Below are positions 1-11,245 of a stretch of 64,000 nt of DNA, one piece after another. Positions within the stretch are counted from its first letter, which is position 1, and the number at the start of each line of letters is the position of its first letter. Source of the stretch: Gnetum montanum (lineage: Eukaryota > Streptophyta > Gnetopsida > Gnetales > Gnetaceae); NCBI GenBank assembly GCA_015680685.1, contig MNCI01030941.1, positions 1-64,000 on the forward strand. Reading direction: 5' to 3'. The position numbers and the translations under genes are program-made. A model generated the notes under the pieces. The model had not been told where the DNA came from, searched no databases, and worked only from the letters and a program-made list of their open reading frames with translations.

Positions 1-2000
1 TAGGGGAGACAACATCAGATGTGATTGCTAAAGTTGAGATAATAACGAAAGTAGGAGGACTTCCATTTAATGCATCTTGAAATGAAACATTCTTTTTGTT
101 TGAATTACTAGCTAGTTTTCTCTCTTTCCCTTATCATTAGTTACTACCTCCTTTTAATCCCTTGTGGGGATTCTAACAGGTAAAGTAGGCATACGAAGCA
201 AGTGAGGTTTTTGTGAATTGAATAGAGAGAAAGTATGGGATGGTAAATGCATAGCATAGGATAAGATAGGAGGATAAAGAATAGGTTGAGTAGGTGTAAA
301 AGCTTTGTTCCTTGGGAAAGAGAAAGGATAAGAGAAAGAATGTTGAGATGGCATAATAACTTCATCATAGTGAGTCATGTCAATGACTAATGGAATCCTT
401 CATGCAATTTTGGAAGAATGGGCATTGGCATCACTCTAAGGAAGATTGATTGAAAAAGGAATTTTAGAATTGACAAGATAAAATGAGAGGATAAGGGAGA
501 TTGGTAATAGTAGGAATCCATTTGAACAACAAAGGAATCTTGTGGGTGATTTGCTTTGGGTTCTAAGTAGAAGGCTGAAATTCTCATTGAAAGTGAATTA
601 AAAGGATCTTGATAAATTTGCATCTTTTAGTTACTAGGTTGGAAAAGAGTATTGAACACAATTGCTTCTTTTTCTACCAATGTCTAATCATCATCTTTAA
701 GGATGTCACAATCCTCAGTATCATGGCCTGGTACCTTATGATAATAGAAAAACTTATTGGGATTATACCACATAGGTATTGGTGCCTCTTCTTCAACATA
801 TTAGGAAGGATCAGTGGCCAAGGTTTGAAGCCTCTTGAATTGGATCCTCATTTGTTCTAAAATCTACTTAGGTATTATGCGTCCATCCTTCAATAACATG
901 CTATATAGTTGCATATACATCACCAAAAATTTATGGTACTTGGAATGGTCTTTCTATGGTCTTCTTAATTATCTACTAGTATTAAACATGTTTTATCCAT
1001 CACTATTTGGCTTGAAATTAGGGTTCATGTTTTTACTTGCATCATTGCCTCCACCACTTCATGGTGAACCTACTACAGTTTGATTTACTAGAGTCATTGT
1101 TTAACTAGTGTTTTGTGTAAACTTGTCCTTATCTACTACTTATTTTCTTTATTTTTAAAATTGATTCGCTTTGGATCATTATGCTAAATGGTCATATCCT
1201 CAATGTATTTAGTAGAGGTTATTGGATCATGGAGGCTAAGTGGTCTAGGATAGATTAGATTGCCTCTAATATAGTCATTGATAACTTTTTCAAAAATGTT
1301 TAGCACTTGTTCATCAAGTAATTGATCTGTAAGCTCCATGGTCACTTATGTCCACCTATAGATGAATCTAGAGATACATTTATTAGGAACCTATTTTATT
1401 AATAGGAGCTTTTGCAAAGTACCATCCATAGTAATATTGTGCTTGAACCTCTCCATAAAGGTAGTGAAAAGTTACTCAAATGAGATGATAGATATATGGA
1501 GGAGTGATTTGTACCATTCAAGAGGTTTACAAGTAAACAAGATAGAAAATCTTCTAAGGATGATGTGGGAATAATTGAAAAGCAACATGAATTTATTGTA
1601 GAAGTAATTACATGGTTCATGGAATCAAATTCTTTGTTTTACCTAGTAAAATTTGGTAATGAAAGGACTTTGAGAACATAAATGAGTGAATCAAATAACT
1701 AATTGAATTTATAAGGAGGTGTGTAATGTCCCCATTCTCAAATGGCACTACAGCATAAAAAAGATGGAGCCCCTTCATAACAAGTGTTATGATTATGATA
1801 AAAAGATCCAAAAGGGGAGTTATAATTAAGACTCAAAAGGATGCAGTGTAATAATGGATGTGTCTCTTGACATGACCTTTGATGATTTTACCTCAGGAAT
1901 TTATACCTAGGCATAGAGCTCATGCTAGAATGTATTTGTAGAGTCAATAAGGGAGAGTAATGAGAGTTAGGTGAAGTAGGACAAGAAGAGGACTAGTCAT
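1..2000 (-). pseudogene. gag: TE-A: decayed Ty3/gypsy gag (Tat-like)
   Basis: On the minus strand this stretch reads as a broken capsid/nucleocapsid polyprotein. Around 1230-1480 a capsid-like segment is visible, with phrases such as DQLLDEQVLNIFEKV after a decayed region of the type that packs into Ty3/gypsy gag. At 701-755 there is a zinc-finger-like motif, FYYHKVPGHDTEDC, matching the CxxHxxxGHxTExC pattern found late in gag of Tat-type plant elements; the first cysteine is now phenylalanine. Gag would form the virus-like particle and bind RNA. Several stop codons and frame changes interrupt it, so it is not functional. The reading continues out of the window at position 1. Assignment to gag is firm; the lineage is less sure. 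Confidence 0.7.
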
Positions 2001-2560
2001 CCCTTTTGGCCAATTGTAGGCCTAACCATGGTGGTAGTGTTGGATTGCCTCTAAGGGATAGATGCTGAAGGAAGAAAACTCCAAGGAACATTCTTAGAGA
2101 ATGATCAAAATACACTATTCTACATTAATAAGGCATTAGAAATTTTAGAAATTTTATCTCCTATGTCAAGGAAAAGAACAGGGAGGCTGAGAGAAATACT
2201 GCAAAAACTGTAAAACAGAACCATTGTTAAACAGAAAGTAATAGAAAGCTCAAAGCATTGCACAACGTCTTTTGTGACACAAAATGTTTTCGAGGACTTG
2301 CACCCCTCATTAGTGTGTTTAGGCAATGCGGCCAGGTAGCCGAAGCTACAAAGGCAAGAGAATGAGCATGCTAGTACATGTATAAATAGTGTCCCAACTT
2401 CAAAAATTTTAAACTCCCACTCATTAAAATTTAAGCAGACCCCACTCGTCAAAGGCGAGATGGGGGTGGGACAATGTACTGACAAAACTATTACAAAGCA
2501 GTATTTCAAAGGTGAACATAAAACATTCAACTTAAATATTGTAGGACTAATAAACGAAGC
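2000..2560 (-). other. Leader region of TE-A with an unassigned 136-codon open frame
   Basis: This stretch lies upstream of the TE-A gag on the minus strand. It holds one clean frame of 136 codons (2120-2530), rich in Cys, Phe, Leu and Ser with hydrophobic runs. I recognise no family in it. A TATA-like TATTTATA string is near 2388. It may be chance reading of a leader or LTR fragment, since the rest of TE-A is full of stops and this frame has no visible homologue elsewhere in the window. Confidence 0.3.
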
Positions 2561-3029
2561 TTAAATATTGATAAAAATATAGTTTTATAAGGTGAAATTT
2601 TACTTTGGAAGGTTACATAATGGATGGAGAAGCTATAGGCATGATCCAAAGTCAATTCTAGGACAAAACAAGGCTATTTCATCTAAGGTTCTCATTACTA
2701 ATGTAGGAGCTGAAAAACTGTTAACTCTACAAAGAAATGTGGAAGCCTAAAAAATTCTATCTCTACAAGTGATGTTGAAGATGTAGGAGGTATTAAAGGC
2801 AGCCAAGAAGCATGCATGTGCTATAGTGATATTAGGTATGTATGCTCTTAATCTTTTGAAATTTGACAACTGCCCTTAAATCACAAAATAAACCCCCTAA
2901 AACTTGTGTTTTGAGCTTGCACTTATAGAACTAAATTTTCCAAATTTAACTTAGGATTTCTAAAAATTCACTTGAAGTTAAGGGTAACTTATTACCAAGT
3001 TTGAAAATTGTAAGTCTAGTCTTTCATTT

Positions 3030-3900
3030 TTGACATTGAAGTGATGAAAAAAATCAGTGCTAGAAAGCCAAGAAAATTCATTGCAAATAGTTTTAACTTC
3101 AAGATCCACAAGCCTCAAAAAGAATCTAGGATTCCTTAAGTAGTCTTATCGATCACCTAAGGACTTTAAAAATTCTGTTACCAAGTGTTTTAAATTAGAA
3201 TATGTAACTATGAGTTTTAGCACTGAACTAAGAACAACGAGAGAGAAAATAAGAGATAACATGCCTAAATAAGCATTGCAAACTTTATATTAAGTACTAC
3301 AAAATTTTATAAATAAATAGATTTAGAATATACAAATTAGTAGGCTTTAAAATCTTGACAATTCAAAAATATCTTTAAAATCTAGTGTAGTGTGTAGGGC
3401 GTGTTTTGCACTAGTCTCCTGATCAATTTACACTATAATAAATGTTGTTGCAATTCCTTTCTATTCTCATTGATCTGAACTAAGAAATGGTTGTAAAATG
3501 ATAAAAAATCTATAATAATTTCTTTGCTCCTTGGTGAAATTGGTCTCTTTCTACCAAGAAAATTTCCTACCAAAAAGATTACCCAAAAGATCAAAAAATG
3601 ATGTTCAATTTAGCTTAAATAGGCCTCTAATTTGCTATTTTTGTGTTAGTTAAATTGATACATGCTTTCTAGATGGTTACATAGTGTATTTGGATTATTT
3701 TTATGATCAAACACTACAGCATATGAGCTAGTAGCATTTTTGACTTTTGGTGTTAAATTTGACAATATCTTTGACTTTTTAACTTTCATATGCTAGCATA
3801 ATAAAATTCATAGCTTCTAGGCCATGAAATTTATTTTACATATTAAAAAAGATCTATCATTTTTGCCAAAATAAGGCCATAAGGTAACATTTTGAAGGGA
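3030..3900 (-). repeat. TE-A LTR (approximate limits)
   Basis: Read on the minus strand, this segment matches the LTR of the Tat-like elements further right. The shared marker is an AAGTCC(C/T)TAGGTGATCGAT-type string at about 3140-3175, which recurs in TE-G (about 38215) and in the LTR pieces at 47390 and 48870. A TATTTAAG box lies near 3630, and a CATATGCTAGCAT-type palindromic word near 3785. The outer limits were set only by alignment to the other copies, so they are uncertain by about 100 bases. Confidence 0.5.
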
Positions 3901-4880
3901 AAATAAGGCAACTATATCTACACTTAAATCCAGTCAAATTACATGACAAAACTCAACTACCAGGCTTTCTTGTTTGAAACATAAATGTTTCTTGAGGTGT
4001 TTAATTAGTTCCTCTTTGTTGACCTTTTGAGGATTAATCCAAGAGACAACAACAATGAATGTGAAACAATGCCATAAATTCATCACCAACACTCCTTCTC
4101 CATTCTTGATTCTATAATAGTCAAATCATACTAAGGAGTGCTTACAATGGTAAACCAAGATTAACATGTGATGATAAGAATTTGGGGTGAGATAATGGCT
4201 ACATTGGCTATTAGAGAATGGTAACATGGGCTAATGAAAAATTCCAAATGTGTTGAAATCATGGTTGTGGCATGGTGGTGAAATATTTGTTGAATGAAGA
4301 GGTCTTCATGCTTCTTGCTTAAACTACTAGTTACTTAATGATGTTTAGAACAATCAGCACTTTGTCATAGGCTTCTTTGGCTACTTGGCTATCTCTCCTT
4401 TTGTTTTGAAAATCATTAATTTTCTTGAAATTAGGCTATATTGACCTTTTGGTTTTCTTGTAATTTTCTCCCACCTTTTTCCAAGTGAAATCTTCATTTG
4501 GTTTCATTGCCAAGGCAGATTTTTTTTTCTCATTAAATAGAATGTGTTACATTCAACGAACTTGATGATTGAGCATGTTGAGAATGTCACATGGTCATGG
4601 TGCATGAACATGGAACATTGGTTTTCATTGTTAGTAAGGTAAGTAAGGCTAAAGTTTGGCTATGTGATTATTGCTTAGAAGGGGTAATGGAGATGATACA
4701 AGGCAAGCACTTTTGGCAAGATTGAATAAGCTAGTTGAATCTCATTTATCAAAATCATGTAGTGATTCATTACTATGATGAATCAAACCTCTATGATGAC
4801 TTCAAGCTCATCCTACAAACATAACTCTAAGAGTACAAGAAATCAAGTCAAAGAATACATGTGATTACAAGAGGGTACAA
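3900..4880 (-). other. Conserved non-coding module upstream of a Tat-like 3' LTR (TE-A copy)
   Basis: On the minus strand this matches the segment just before the 3' LTR in TE-F (36100-37200), TE-G (45700-46790) and TE-H (54600-55210). The best-kept core is at 4015-4130, with the words GGTGATGAATTTATGGC and TCAACAAAGAGG. No open frame is conserved across the copies, so it appears to be kept, or simply inherited, as RNA or DNA. The high-coordinate end stops where the TE-B LTR begins. Confidence 0.55.
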
Positions 4881-5590
4881 ATGGTTATTGATGAGAAGCT
4901 CCCATGGATTCCACAATCCAAGCTCTCTCAAAGTTACGAAATAGAAAATTTGAATAAGAAAAGGGAAATGAAAGCATTATTCTTGCTCAAATGAAGAATT
5001 TACATATGAAAGAAAGCATAATTTCCAAGCATAGACAAGATATTTAATCCAACTCTCATGCACTCAATCAAAGAAAACACACAGTCACATGAATGATGAT
5101 CAAGGCACCTTGCCAAGACTCTATCTCTCTCTTCTCTCCTCTTACTCATCTCTCTCTCACTAAACTCTCTTAATCAAATTGAATGCCCAAGAAGTCTATT
5201 TATATATTTTTCCCAATGTCTCTTCATCTTTCCTCCAATTTATCAATAATTTAATATCTATTAAAGTCCATGAGAGACATCTTTCACAAGTGCCAAGGAT
5301 ATCAAAGTAGACATCTTGGGAAAGATGTCTTGTATTATATGTCTTAGGGAATACATCTATGAGAAATAGTAGATGTCTAATATGTAGTATATACATCTAA
5401 TTGTTAGTGTAGACATCTATCTTGATAGGGTCAAAGTTAAAGATGCCTTTTTTATGCCTAGAACCTCCGAATACCTCCAAAAAAGTCCCCATATCCCCCA
5501 GAACGTCATAAGCACATCACAATAACCCCAAAACACTCCCAAACATGCAAAAAATTCAAGTAAAGATCCCCTCATTGGAGAGATGTTACA
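4880..5590 (-). repeat. TE-B 3' LTR with repeated AGATGTCT/AGACATCT words
   Basis: On the minus strand the LTR starts TGTAACATCTC at 5590, about 25 bases after a purine tract (GAAGGAGGAGGG, 5614-5625) that can serve as the polypurine tract. Its upstream part holds at least eight AGATGTCT or AGACATCT-like words between 5270 and 5425. A TATA box (TATATAAATAG, 5196-5212) is followed by a GA-rich leader. The LTR is homologous to the plus-strand TE-D LTR at 21043-22014. The low-coordinate end near 4880 is estimated from where TE-A homology resumes. Confidence 0.6.
5196..5212 (-). promoter_or_regulatory. TATA box of the TE-B LTR
   Basis: TATATAAATAG on the minus strand, about 380 bases into the LTR and followed by a GA-rich stretch, as expected at an LTR transcription start. 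Confidence 0.55.
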
Positions 5591-6717
5591 TTAGCTTGTT
5601 TGATGTCCACATTATCACCCTCCTCCTTCAAAAGAGTCTTGATTCCCATACTAGATTCCTTTACACTTGGAATAGCTATTGTCTCCTCACATAGACTACA
5701 ATTTACATATAAACAAAATCACAACATACATGGAATGGGTAGAGCTCATAACATTTTATCTCTATCACCCAAACTTAAATAATTAAACACACAACACAAC
5801 ACAATTTTTGCATGACACATATAAACACACACACACACACACACACATTAGCACAATATTTTTGTTTACATCATAATCGAAAAATTCATTAAAGAAGAGT
5901 GGATATGGTCTTTTTCCTCAAAGGCTTCATCATGTTTCCATTTTATGAGCATCAAACCCCATCTGTTTCTTCCATGACCTAAAACTAAGAAAAGTGAGAA
6001 ATTTCAAAAGTGTTAGGTATTATTAAATCAATTTTCCTACTTCCATCCTTTTTCCTCTTCTACACCTTCTTCTTCTTGGTGTTTGGAAGACTACCACTTA
6101 GCTTCCTTTCACTATTAGAATCACAAAAACTTGGATTATCTTCATGCTACGTATCCATTTCATAGCCAAGACAGTCAAGTTCTTCAACAAATTTGACAAT
6201 TTTATCATTGCCATAATCCATAGTAAGCATTTCCAAATTCTTGAACATCATATCATTATGAATGTCATCACCAACATCAATAATGACCTTTCTACTATGA
6301 TTTCCATCATAACCATCATTATCCCATATAAAATGAACCTCATTATCATCATTAGCTTTGATCTCACTAATAATGGCACCAAAATTCACATTTCTTGTAT
6401 AAAAAAAAAGACTCACAGAATTATCATAATAACTACAATGATCATGATGCACATCATTACGATTGAACAAACCACTACCAAGCTGAAATGGAAAACTAGC
6501 ATCCATAACACTAGGTTAAACTTTATAGAGATTACTACCATCAACAAGGTAATTTCCACACTTACCTCTTCATGGATTCTCCCATTCATCTTTAGTTCAA
6601 CTTGATCTTCAACATGTGACTATCCAAATTTATCAAAGCTTGAAGGTTCAAGATTTAAAATAGGAGTTCTTAATTCCAAAGGCATCTCCCCTTTAAAGGA
6701 ATCATCAACAAGATCTT
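5591..6717 (-). pseudogene. TE-B 3' internal region with a 119-codon acidic ORF
   Basis: This is the downstream part of TE-B between the TE-C insertion (6718) and the TE-B 3' LTR. The minus-strand frame entering from 6717 continues the coding-like frame that ends at 19021 on the far side of TE-C. A clean ORF at 6147-6506 gives 119 residues, rich in Asp, Asn and His (for example DDNEVHFIWDNDGYDGNHSR). I do not recognise this protein. No RT, RNase H or integrase is present between gag and the LTR, so TE-B looks non-autonomous. An (AC)n run lies at 5825-5847. The 119-residue ORF may be the tail of a longer frame that originally joined the frame interrupted by TE-C. Confidence 0.45.
5825..5847. 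repeat. (AC)n microsatellite
   Basis: A 23-base uninterrupted AC run inside the TE-B 3' region. Confidence 0.9.
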
Positions 6718-7634
6718 TGATGAGTAGTGAGGTACCCCTAGGCCCAACCATACAAATCACAAAGCATTCACATGCTATCTGGTTGAATTTTGAGGACTTT
6801 GTAGTTTTCGGTGCACTAGTCTTCTAGGAAGTGAATCTTGCCTTAAGGTTAATCATTGTCTTTCCAATTGCACTTGTGATGTACATTGGTATGGCTAAGT
6901 GTAATTGAGGCATCTAATTTTTATCATTTTTTATTTTTACAATTTTGGTGCTTAAAGTGAAATAAAGTAATTGGATTGATTAATTTAATTTAACTAATTA
7001 ACTAGTGTCTAACTAGTTCTAACATAAGCATCTGGTCCCACTTTCTATACATGTCCTAAACCCATGTATCTACTGTTGGGTGACCAAGTGCTACGCTACT
7101 AGGAATACCAAGCAATAATGTTGTTAGGATTACCAACCAAATACATGTTACACTTGAAGTGGTCATACTTATGTGTTTAATATATTTGGCTTAATTGCTT
7201 CATTAACTTAATTATTGGAAAATATTTAATAAATAATTGAAAACATTAAATGCATAAATAAAATATGTAATCTATCTAAAGTGCTACAAGGCTTATTAAA
7301 AAGCTCATCTTTATTGCTACACACACTATCATGCTCATGTACAATAATGCTTGAATAAAGCTCCATACACTTAATGACTCTTGCTATGGGTACTTGAGGG
7401 AAAAATTCTAACTATCAAATAAATAAACTACAAGAGCTTCACTACTAAAAAAATTTCTATTACCATAAATGTGGCTGGTAGGTATGTATTTATAGCTGGA
7501 TACAGACACTATGTTAACAGGGCCATGTTGATGCATGATATGCTGTGTCAACTAGGCCTCGTTAACAAGAACTAGTCGACAAGGTGACATTGCTGAGGCC
7601 TCATCAATGCAACCAACTGAACTACGACTCATCA
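6718..7634 (-). repeat. TE-C 3' LTR
   Basis: 917 bp, homologous along its whole length to 18104-19020. U3 is short (7495-7634, 140 bp), followed by a TATA box at 7487-7494. Differences from the partner LTR are mostly transitions; in the first 215 bases I count about 28. Related third and fourth copies are the TE-E and TE-I LTRs. Confidence 0.88.
7487..7494 (-). promoter_or_regulatory. TATA box in TE-C 3' LTR
   Basis: TATAAATA on the minus strand, 140 bases inside the LTR start. The same box is at 18873-18880 in the partner LTR, 31567-31574 in TE-E and 56395-56402 in TE-I. Confidence 0.65.
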
Positions 7635-7652
7635 TACCCCCATGACTAAATG
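7635..7652 (-). other. TE-C polypurine tract
   Basis: On the minus strand ATGGGGGTA directly precedes the TGATGAG start of the 3' LTR. This is the expected place for the plus-strand primer. The Tat-like elements use a similar AGGGGGTA. Confidence 0.6.
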
Positions 7653-7784
7653 AAAACTCATCTGCAAGTTTATTTTACAATATTAAAAAGATATGGAAAT
7701 ATTGACTGACTTGAAAAAAATAGAGTGCTCGAGTGTATGAATCAACACACTATAAAAAATGGTGGCATTTAAGATATAAAATTA

Positions 7785-10675
7785 AAAATCATGACATGAC
7801 TCTTCAAAATTGGATTGCACATTCCTTGATGCCATGAAGTTTGGTGGAGAAGATCAAATAGTCCCAAGCAATGGTGGCTCTTGAGGTTCTGAGGGACCTT
7901 CACCAACTTCATGCATGGGCAAAAATTGAGGTAGCTGTAGCTATCTTGATACTACTGCAACTTCAGGAAAGCGGTGGAAAGTGTCCAACAATGCTTTTAT
8001 TTTCTCCTCCTTACTTCTGGGATTGTACACTATCCATGTAGCTTTGTCAATGTGGGTCAGAATGGGCACATCCCAAGGACATGGGATTGCCGAAAACAAC
8101 TCCTTTGCATTGATGAACCATGTAGGAAACTATTTGCATTCAATGTCAAATGCCTTAACTATGTCCTTCAGCTCATGGTAGTAATTCATCCATTTTGCTA
8201 GGTTTTAGTAGTTGATCGTTGATTAGTAAACTATGCTCTAAGAACTTTGAGTTCAGAATTTGTAGTCTCAAACTTCTACTTTGTGTCTTTATAGTGCTTA
8301 AACTTTTCCTTGTATAACAAATATGAGCTAGCCACTTATTTCTCCAACTCTATCCATGGCCATCAATAGTCAACATTGTCAGGTTTGCATAACAGAGATT
8401 GGCCAACTCCATATACTTTGTCATCTCTTCTATTTGCAACTCCTTTAGGTGGATCTTTACTTTGCTATAGCCATTAATCCCTATTTGAATTGCTAAAGGG
8501 ATTCACTTATTTTTGCCTTCACCATTTGGATGTGTTTCTCGTTAACTTCTTTTTGTAGGATAACTTGGTCTCTATAGTTATTCTTCACTTTTTCAAACTT
8601 CAAGGCTTCATTTTTCCAACTGGCAATTTCAATGGCAAACTTTTGGTGCAAGGTACAAACTTCCTCCATTGACAAATTTCAATTCTTTGTAGTTAATCTC
8701 CTCAAGTCAGTGTTCACCCTAGAAAGCTTCTCTTGCTATTGATCAATATATTCTTGCATTTGTTCCTTTTAGGAATTAACATTATGTAGGTGATGGCTTT
8801 ATGTGATTAGAGTTTCATTCTCCTGGTGCATCTAAGCCAAGTCCTTCTAAATTGAGTATGTTTTTTCTTCAACTATGGATTGGTTAAAGATGGCCATTAC
8901 TACCTCCTCCTCAACCTTTCTAAATTTTTCTTGAAGCCATTGGAAAGCTTCATCTCTTATTTTTCTTGGGCTGAGAATTGCAGGATCAACAAGGCAAGCA
9001 TGTAGTTCAACAACCTCCATGGCCAAGCATTGATTTTGTGATTAAGTCATTTTGAGTTGCTCCTCTAGAATGATGCACCTTCCCCATGTGTCTAGAAAAT
9101 ATGACTAGATTATGATGATGTTTTATGAAAAATCAAAAATATCCAAAATTGGTTGCATGGTTTCCACTAGTCATTCTAGCAACTTTTCATGCTAGACTAC
9201 ATTTAACATTTTGTTGACCATGCCTGCAGACATTTGCATGTCTTGAAGTGTAGATATGTCTAGTACAAACATTGTAGGTTCATTGAATGCTTTAGCTAGA
9301 TGGTTAGCAATAACTTCAGCCATTGTCTCCTACCCTTAGTGTTTCATCACAAAGAAAGTTGCCCCTTTTGCTTCCTCCAAACACACCAATAAGGTGGAGG
9401 CGTTCCTAGAAATTTTTAGGAATAAATGATGTTGAGATAATAACACTTTGTTACCTCTCAAGTGTTGGGATCTAATCTTATGGGTAGTTATATTCATTGG
9501 GTAGAGAAAATTGGTCCACCCCTCTCCATCTAGCTGATTGTTTAAGCCACCTCATTAAGGTGACTCATTACTAGTTAGTATGCAAATGGGTCCACACCAC
9601 TCATTCCTACATGTTGCTCTTACTCACTGAAGAGCTATTCTTAGATTTTGCGTAAGTGCTCAATGGCTATGTGGGCTTCTAATGTTGTTTCTTGAGTGGT
9701 GGTGGTGGTAGCTACTTCTCTACTTGAGTTTTCATTGGTGTTTTTTCTTTCATAATTTTAGACCATGAGGTGAAAGGAGTATGCTTGATTATATCATTAG
9801 AGTAGCAAATGATTCCTACACTTTTGCAGAGTTTTCAGATGAGGCATAAAAAAGGAAAGGTTTTCTTTCCATGTTTTTTTTCTTTGAAACACTTCTCAAT
9901 CTCTAAGTAGAGCAATTATGGAAGGTTGATGAGAAAATTTTTGCTTAGAGTGACACATGCTCGAGTATAGAAGGTAGTCACCTTCTTGGGCCTCACCGTT
10001 GGATTGAGATGATAGGCTATAATTTTGAAATAGATGTGCTCTACTAGTGTGAGCATGTTGTACTCCTTATGTTTAACCCCATAGCATCACTGAGTCCACT
10101 TCTTCTTAGCCTCAGGATCAACTATTGTTGATACTTTCGCAAATTTTGTTCTAGTGTCAAGGAACCCTAGTGCCTACATGATAGCTTCAACCAAGTAGGA
10201 CACCTGAATTTCCTTGATCTTGATTATGGATCCTAGCTTTCGATTACTCCAAAGGAGATATGTCTCTCCTATGTACCATTCCCCACTAGATGTGATGATT
10301 GGCCACATAGTAGAGGTTTGTAGTTGAGTCTTGACATCTGTTGGAGCTTTCTCTAGGAATTCCCCAAAGTTGAATCTTTTGAAGAATTGATCATTGAATT
10401 TCTGAGGACCTAATGATGTTAAGGCAGGCTTGAGTGAAAGTGATCTCAAGCCTTGGTGTGGGTCTAGGCACTTCTCCTCACTATGATTATTCTATGGGAA
10501 CTTCTTCTTCTAGAATCAGTTAGACAAATTCCAGTTTGAGCTCCTCATGAATAGGTCCCATTTCATGGGTTGCCTTCAGTGGTTTTTGGGATTGTTCTTG
10601 TTGGCCCCTTCCAACTTTGGGTTGTTTCTCCCCTAGTGGTTCTCCTTCTTGTAAGCATTTCTATTTTGGTGCCAT
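7785..10675 (-). pseudogene. TE-C extra ORF in env-like position: globular domain plus coiled coil
   Basis: A broken frame of about 2.9 kb starts at ATG 10675 (MAPK) and ends near 7785. It is homologous over its full length to the TE-I ORF at 61183-64000. The N-terminal third contains LTSTMWPIITSSGEWYIGET-like sequence (10250-10320) aligning with LWPTLYESGAWYLGETYQFW of TE-I, then a block around IYFKIIAYH. The middle is rich in Glu, Lys and Gln with heptad character; SMEEVCTLHQKF (8675 downward) aligns with SMEEVCTILQKM of TE-I. The C-terminal part keeps IPCPWDV. I do not recognise the family with certainty; a VxGVxxDFS-type segment in TE-I hints at the plant-transposon/Athila ORF1-like proteins. 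I see no membrane anchor or signal peptide, so an envelope role is not supported. A nuclear or RNA-particle role is possible. The longest intact pieces are 60 and 91 codons. Confidence 0.7.
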
Positions 10676-10986
10676 CTATAATCATAATGAGGCCATGGGT
10701 TAGTAATCGTTGTGTAACATGAAGCAATTGGGATACCTTTATCTCTTAAGGATAGTTACACTTTGGGTAAGTTGTGATTATGACTTATTTAATTACTCCA
10801 ATTATTATTTTACTTATGTATTATCATTAATAAACCATCCCAAAGGTTTTTGGAAGGGTTAACTATTAAAAAAGTTCATGTTTATATGTTGTTAAGGTTA
10901 TTAACCCTTTGGAGGAGTTAGAAAAAAATTTCAAAAATTTTCGTCTGAAACCTTAACGTTTGCAACCCCCATGATAAAGAGCTTAC
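10676..10986 (-). other. Predicted 5'-UTR intron of the TE-C extra ORF
   Basis: On the minus strand the donor is AAAG|GTAAGC (10981-10987), a plant consensus. The acceptor TTATAG ends directly at the ATG (10675). A TTACTAAC branch-point-like box lies at 10699-10706, some 23-30 bases before the acceptor. The interval is AT-rich. The same box, spacing and acceptor occur before the TE-I ORF, which argues for real splicing in the ancestor. Confidence 0.6.
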
Positions 10987-11130
10987 CTTTGTTTAGTGTA
11001 GGGTTGAAGAACATAGTGATTTGGATAAATGGTTGGGAAGTTAAGGGCTCTAGAAGGTTTTGGTCTCTAAAAAATTGCAAAAACTCCCCGTGTATTATGA
11101 ACAAATGACAAAAAATTTCTTAGTGCATGA

Positions 11131-11245
11131 CGGTATATATAGAATTTTTGTGATGCATCAATGAGGCTTAGTCAACAAGGCATCATTGACAAGGGAGCTG
11201 CATTGTTGAGGCCTTGATGATGTAGTCTTTGAGCACATAGATAAT
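11131..11245 (-). promoter_or_regulatory. Internal promoter of the TE-C extra ORF
   Basis: CTATATATACCG (11131-11142, minus strand) is a good TATA box about 145 bases before the intron donor. Upstream (11150-11240) are words also found in the TE-C U3: an AGGCCTCAACAATG-type word at 11201-11220 and a GTCAACAAGG word at 11171-11180. TE-I has a TATA box in the corresponding place. Confidence 0.5.

Noticed and set aside
6144-6605. 153-codon plus-strand open frame, Ile/Thr/His-rich
   Set aside because: Antisense to the 119-codon TE-B ORF; its composition is what the reverse of an Asp/Asn-rich frame gives.
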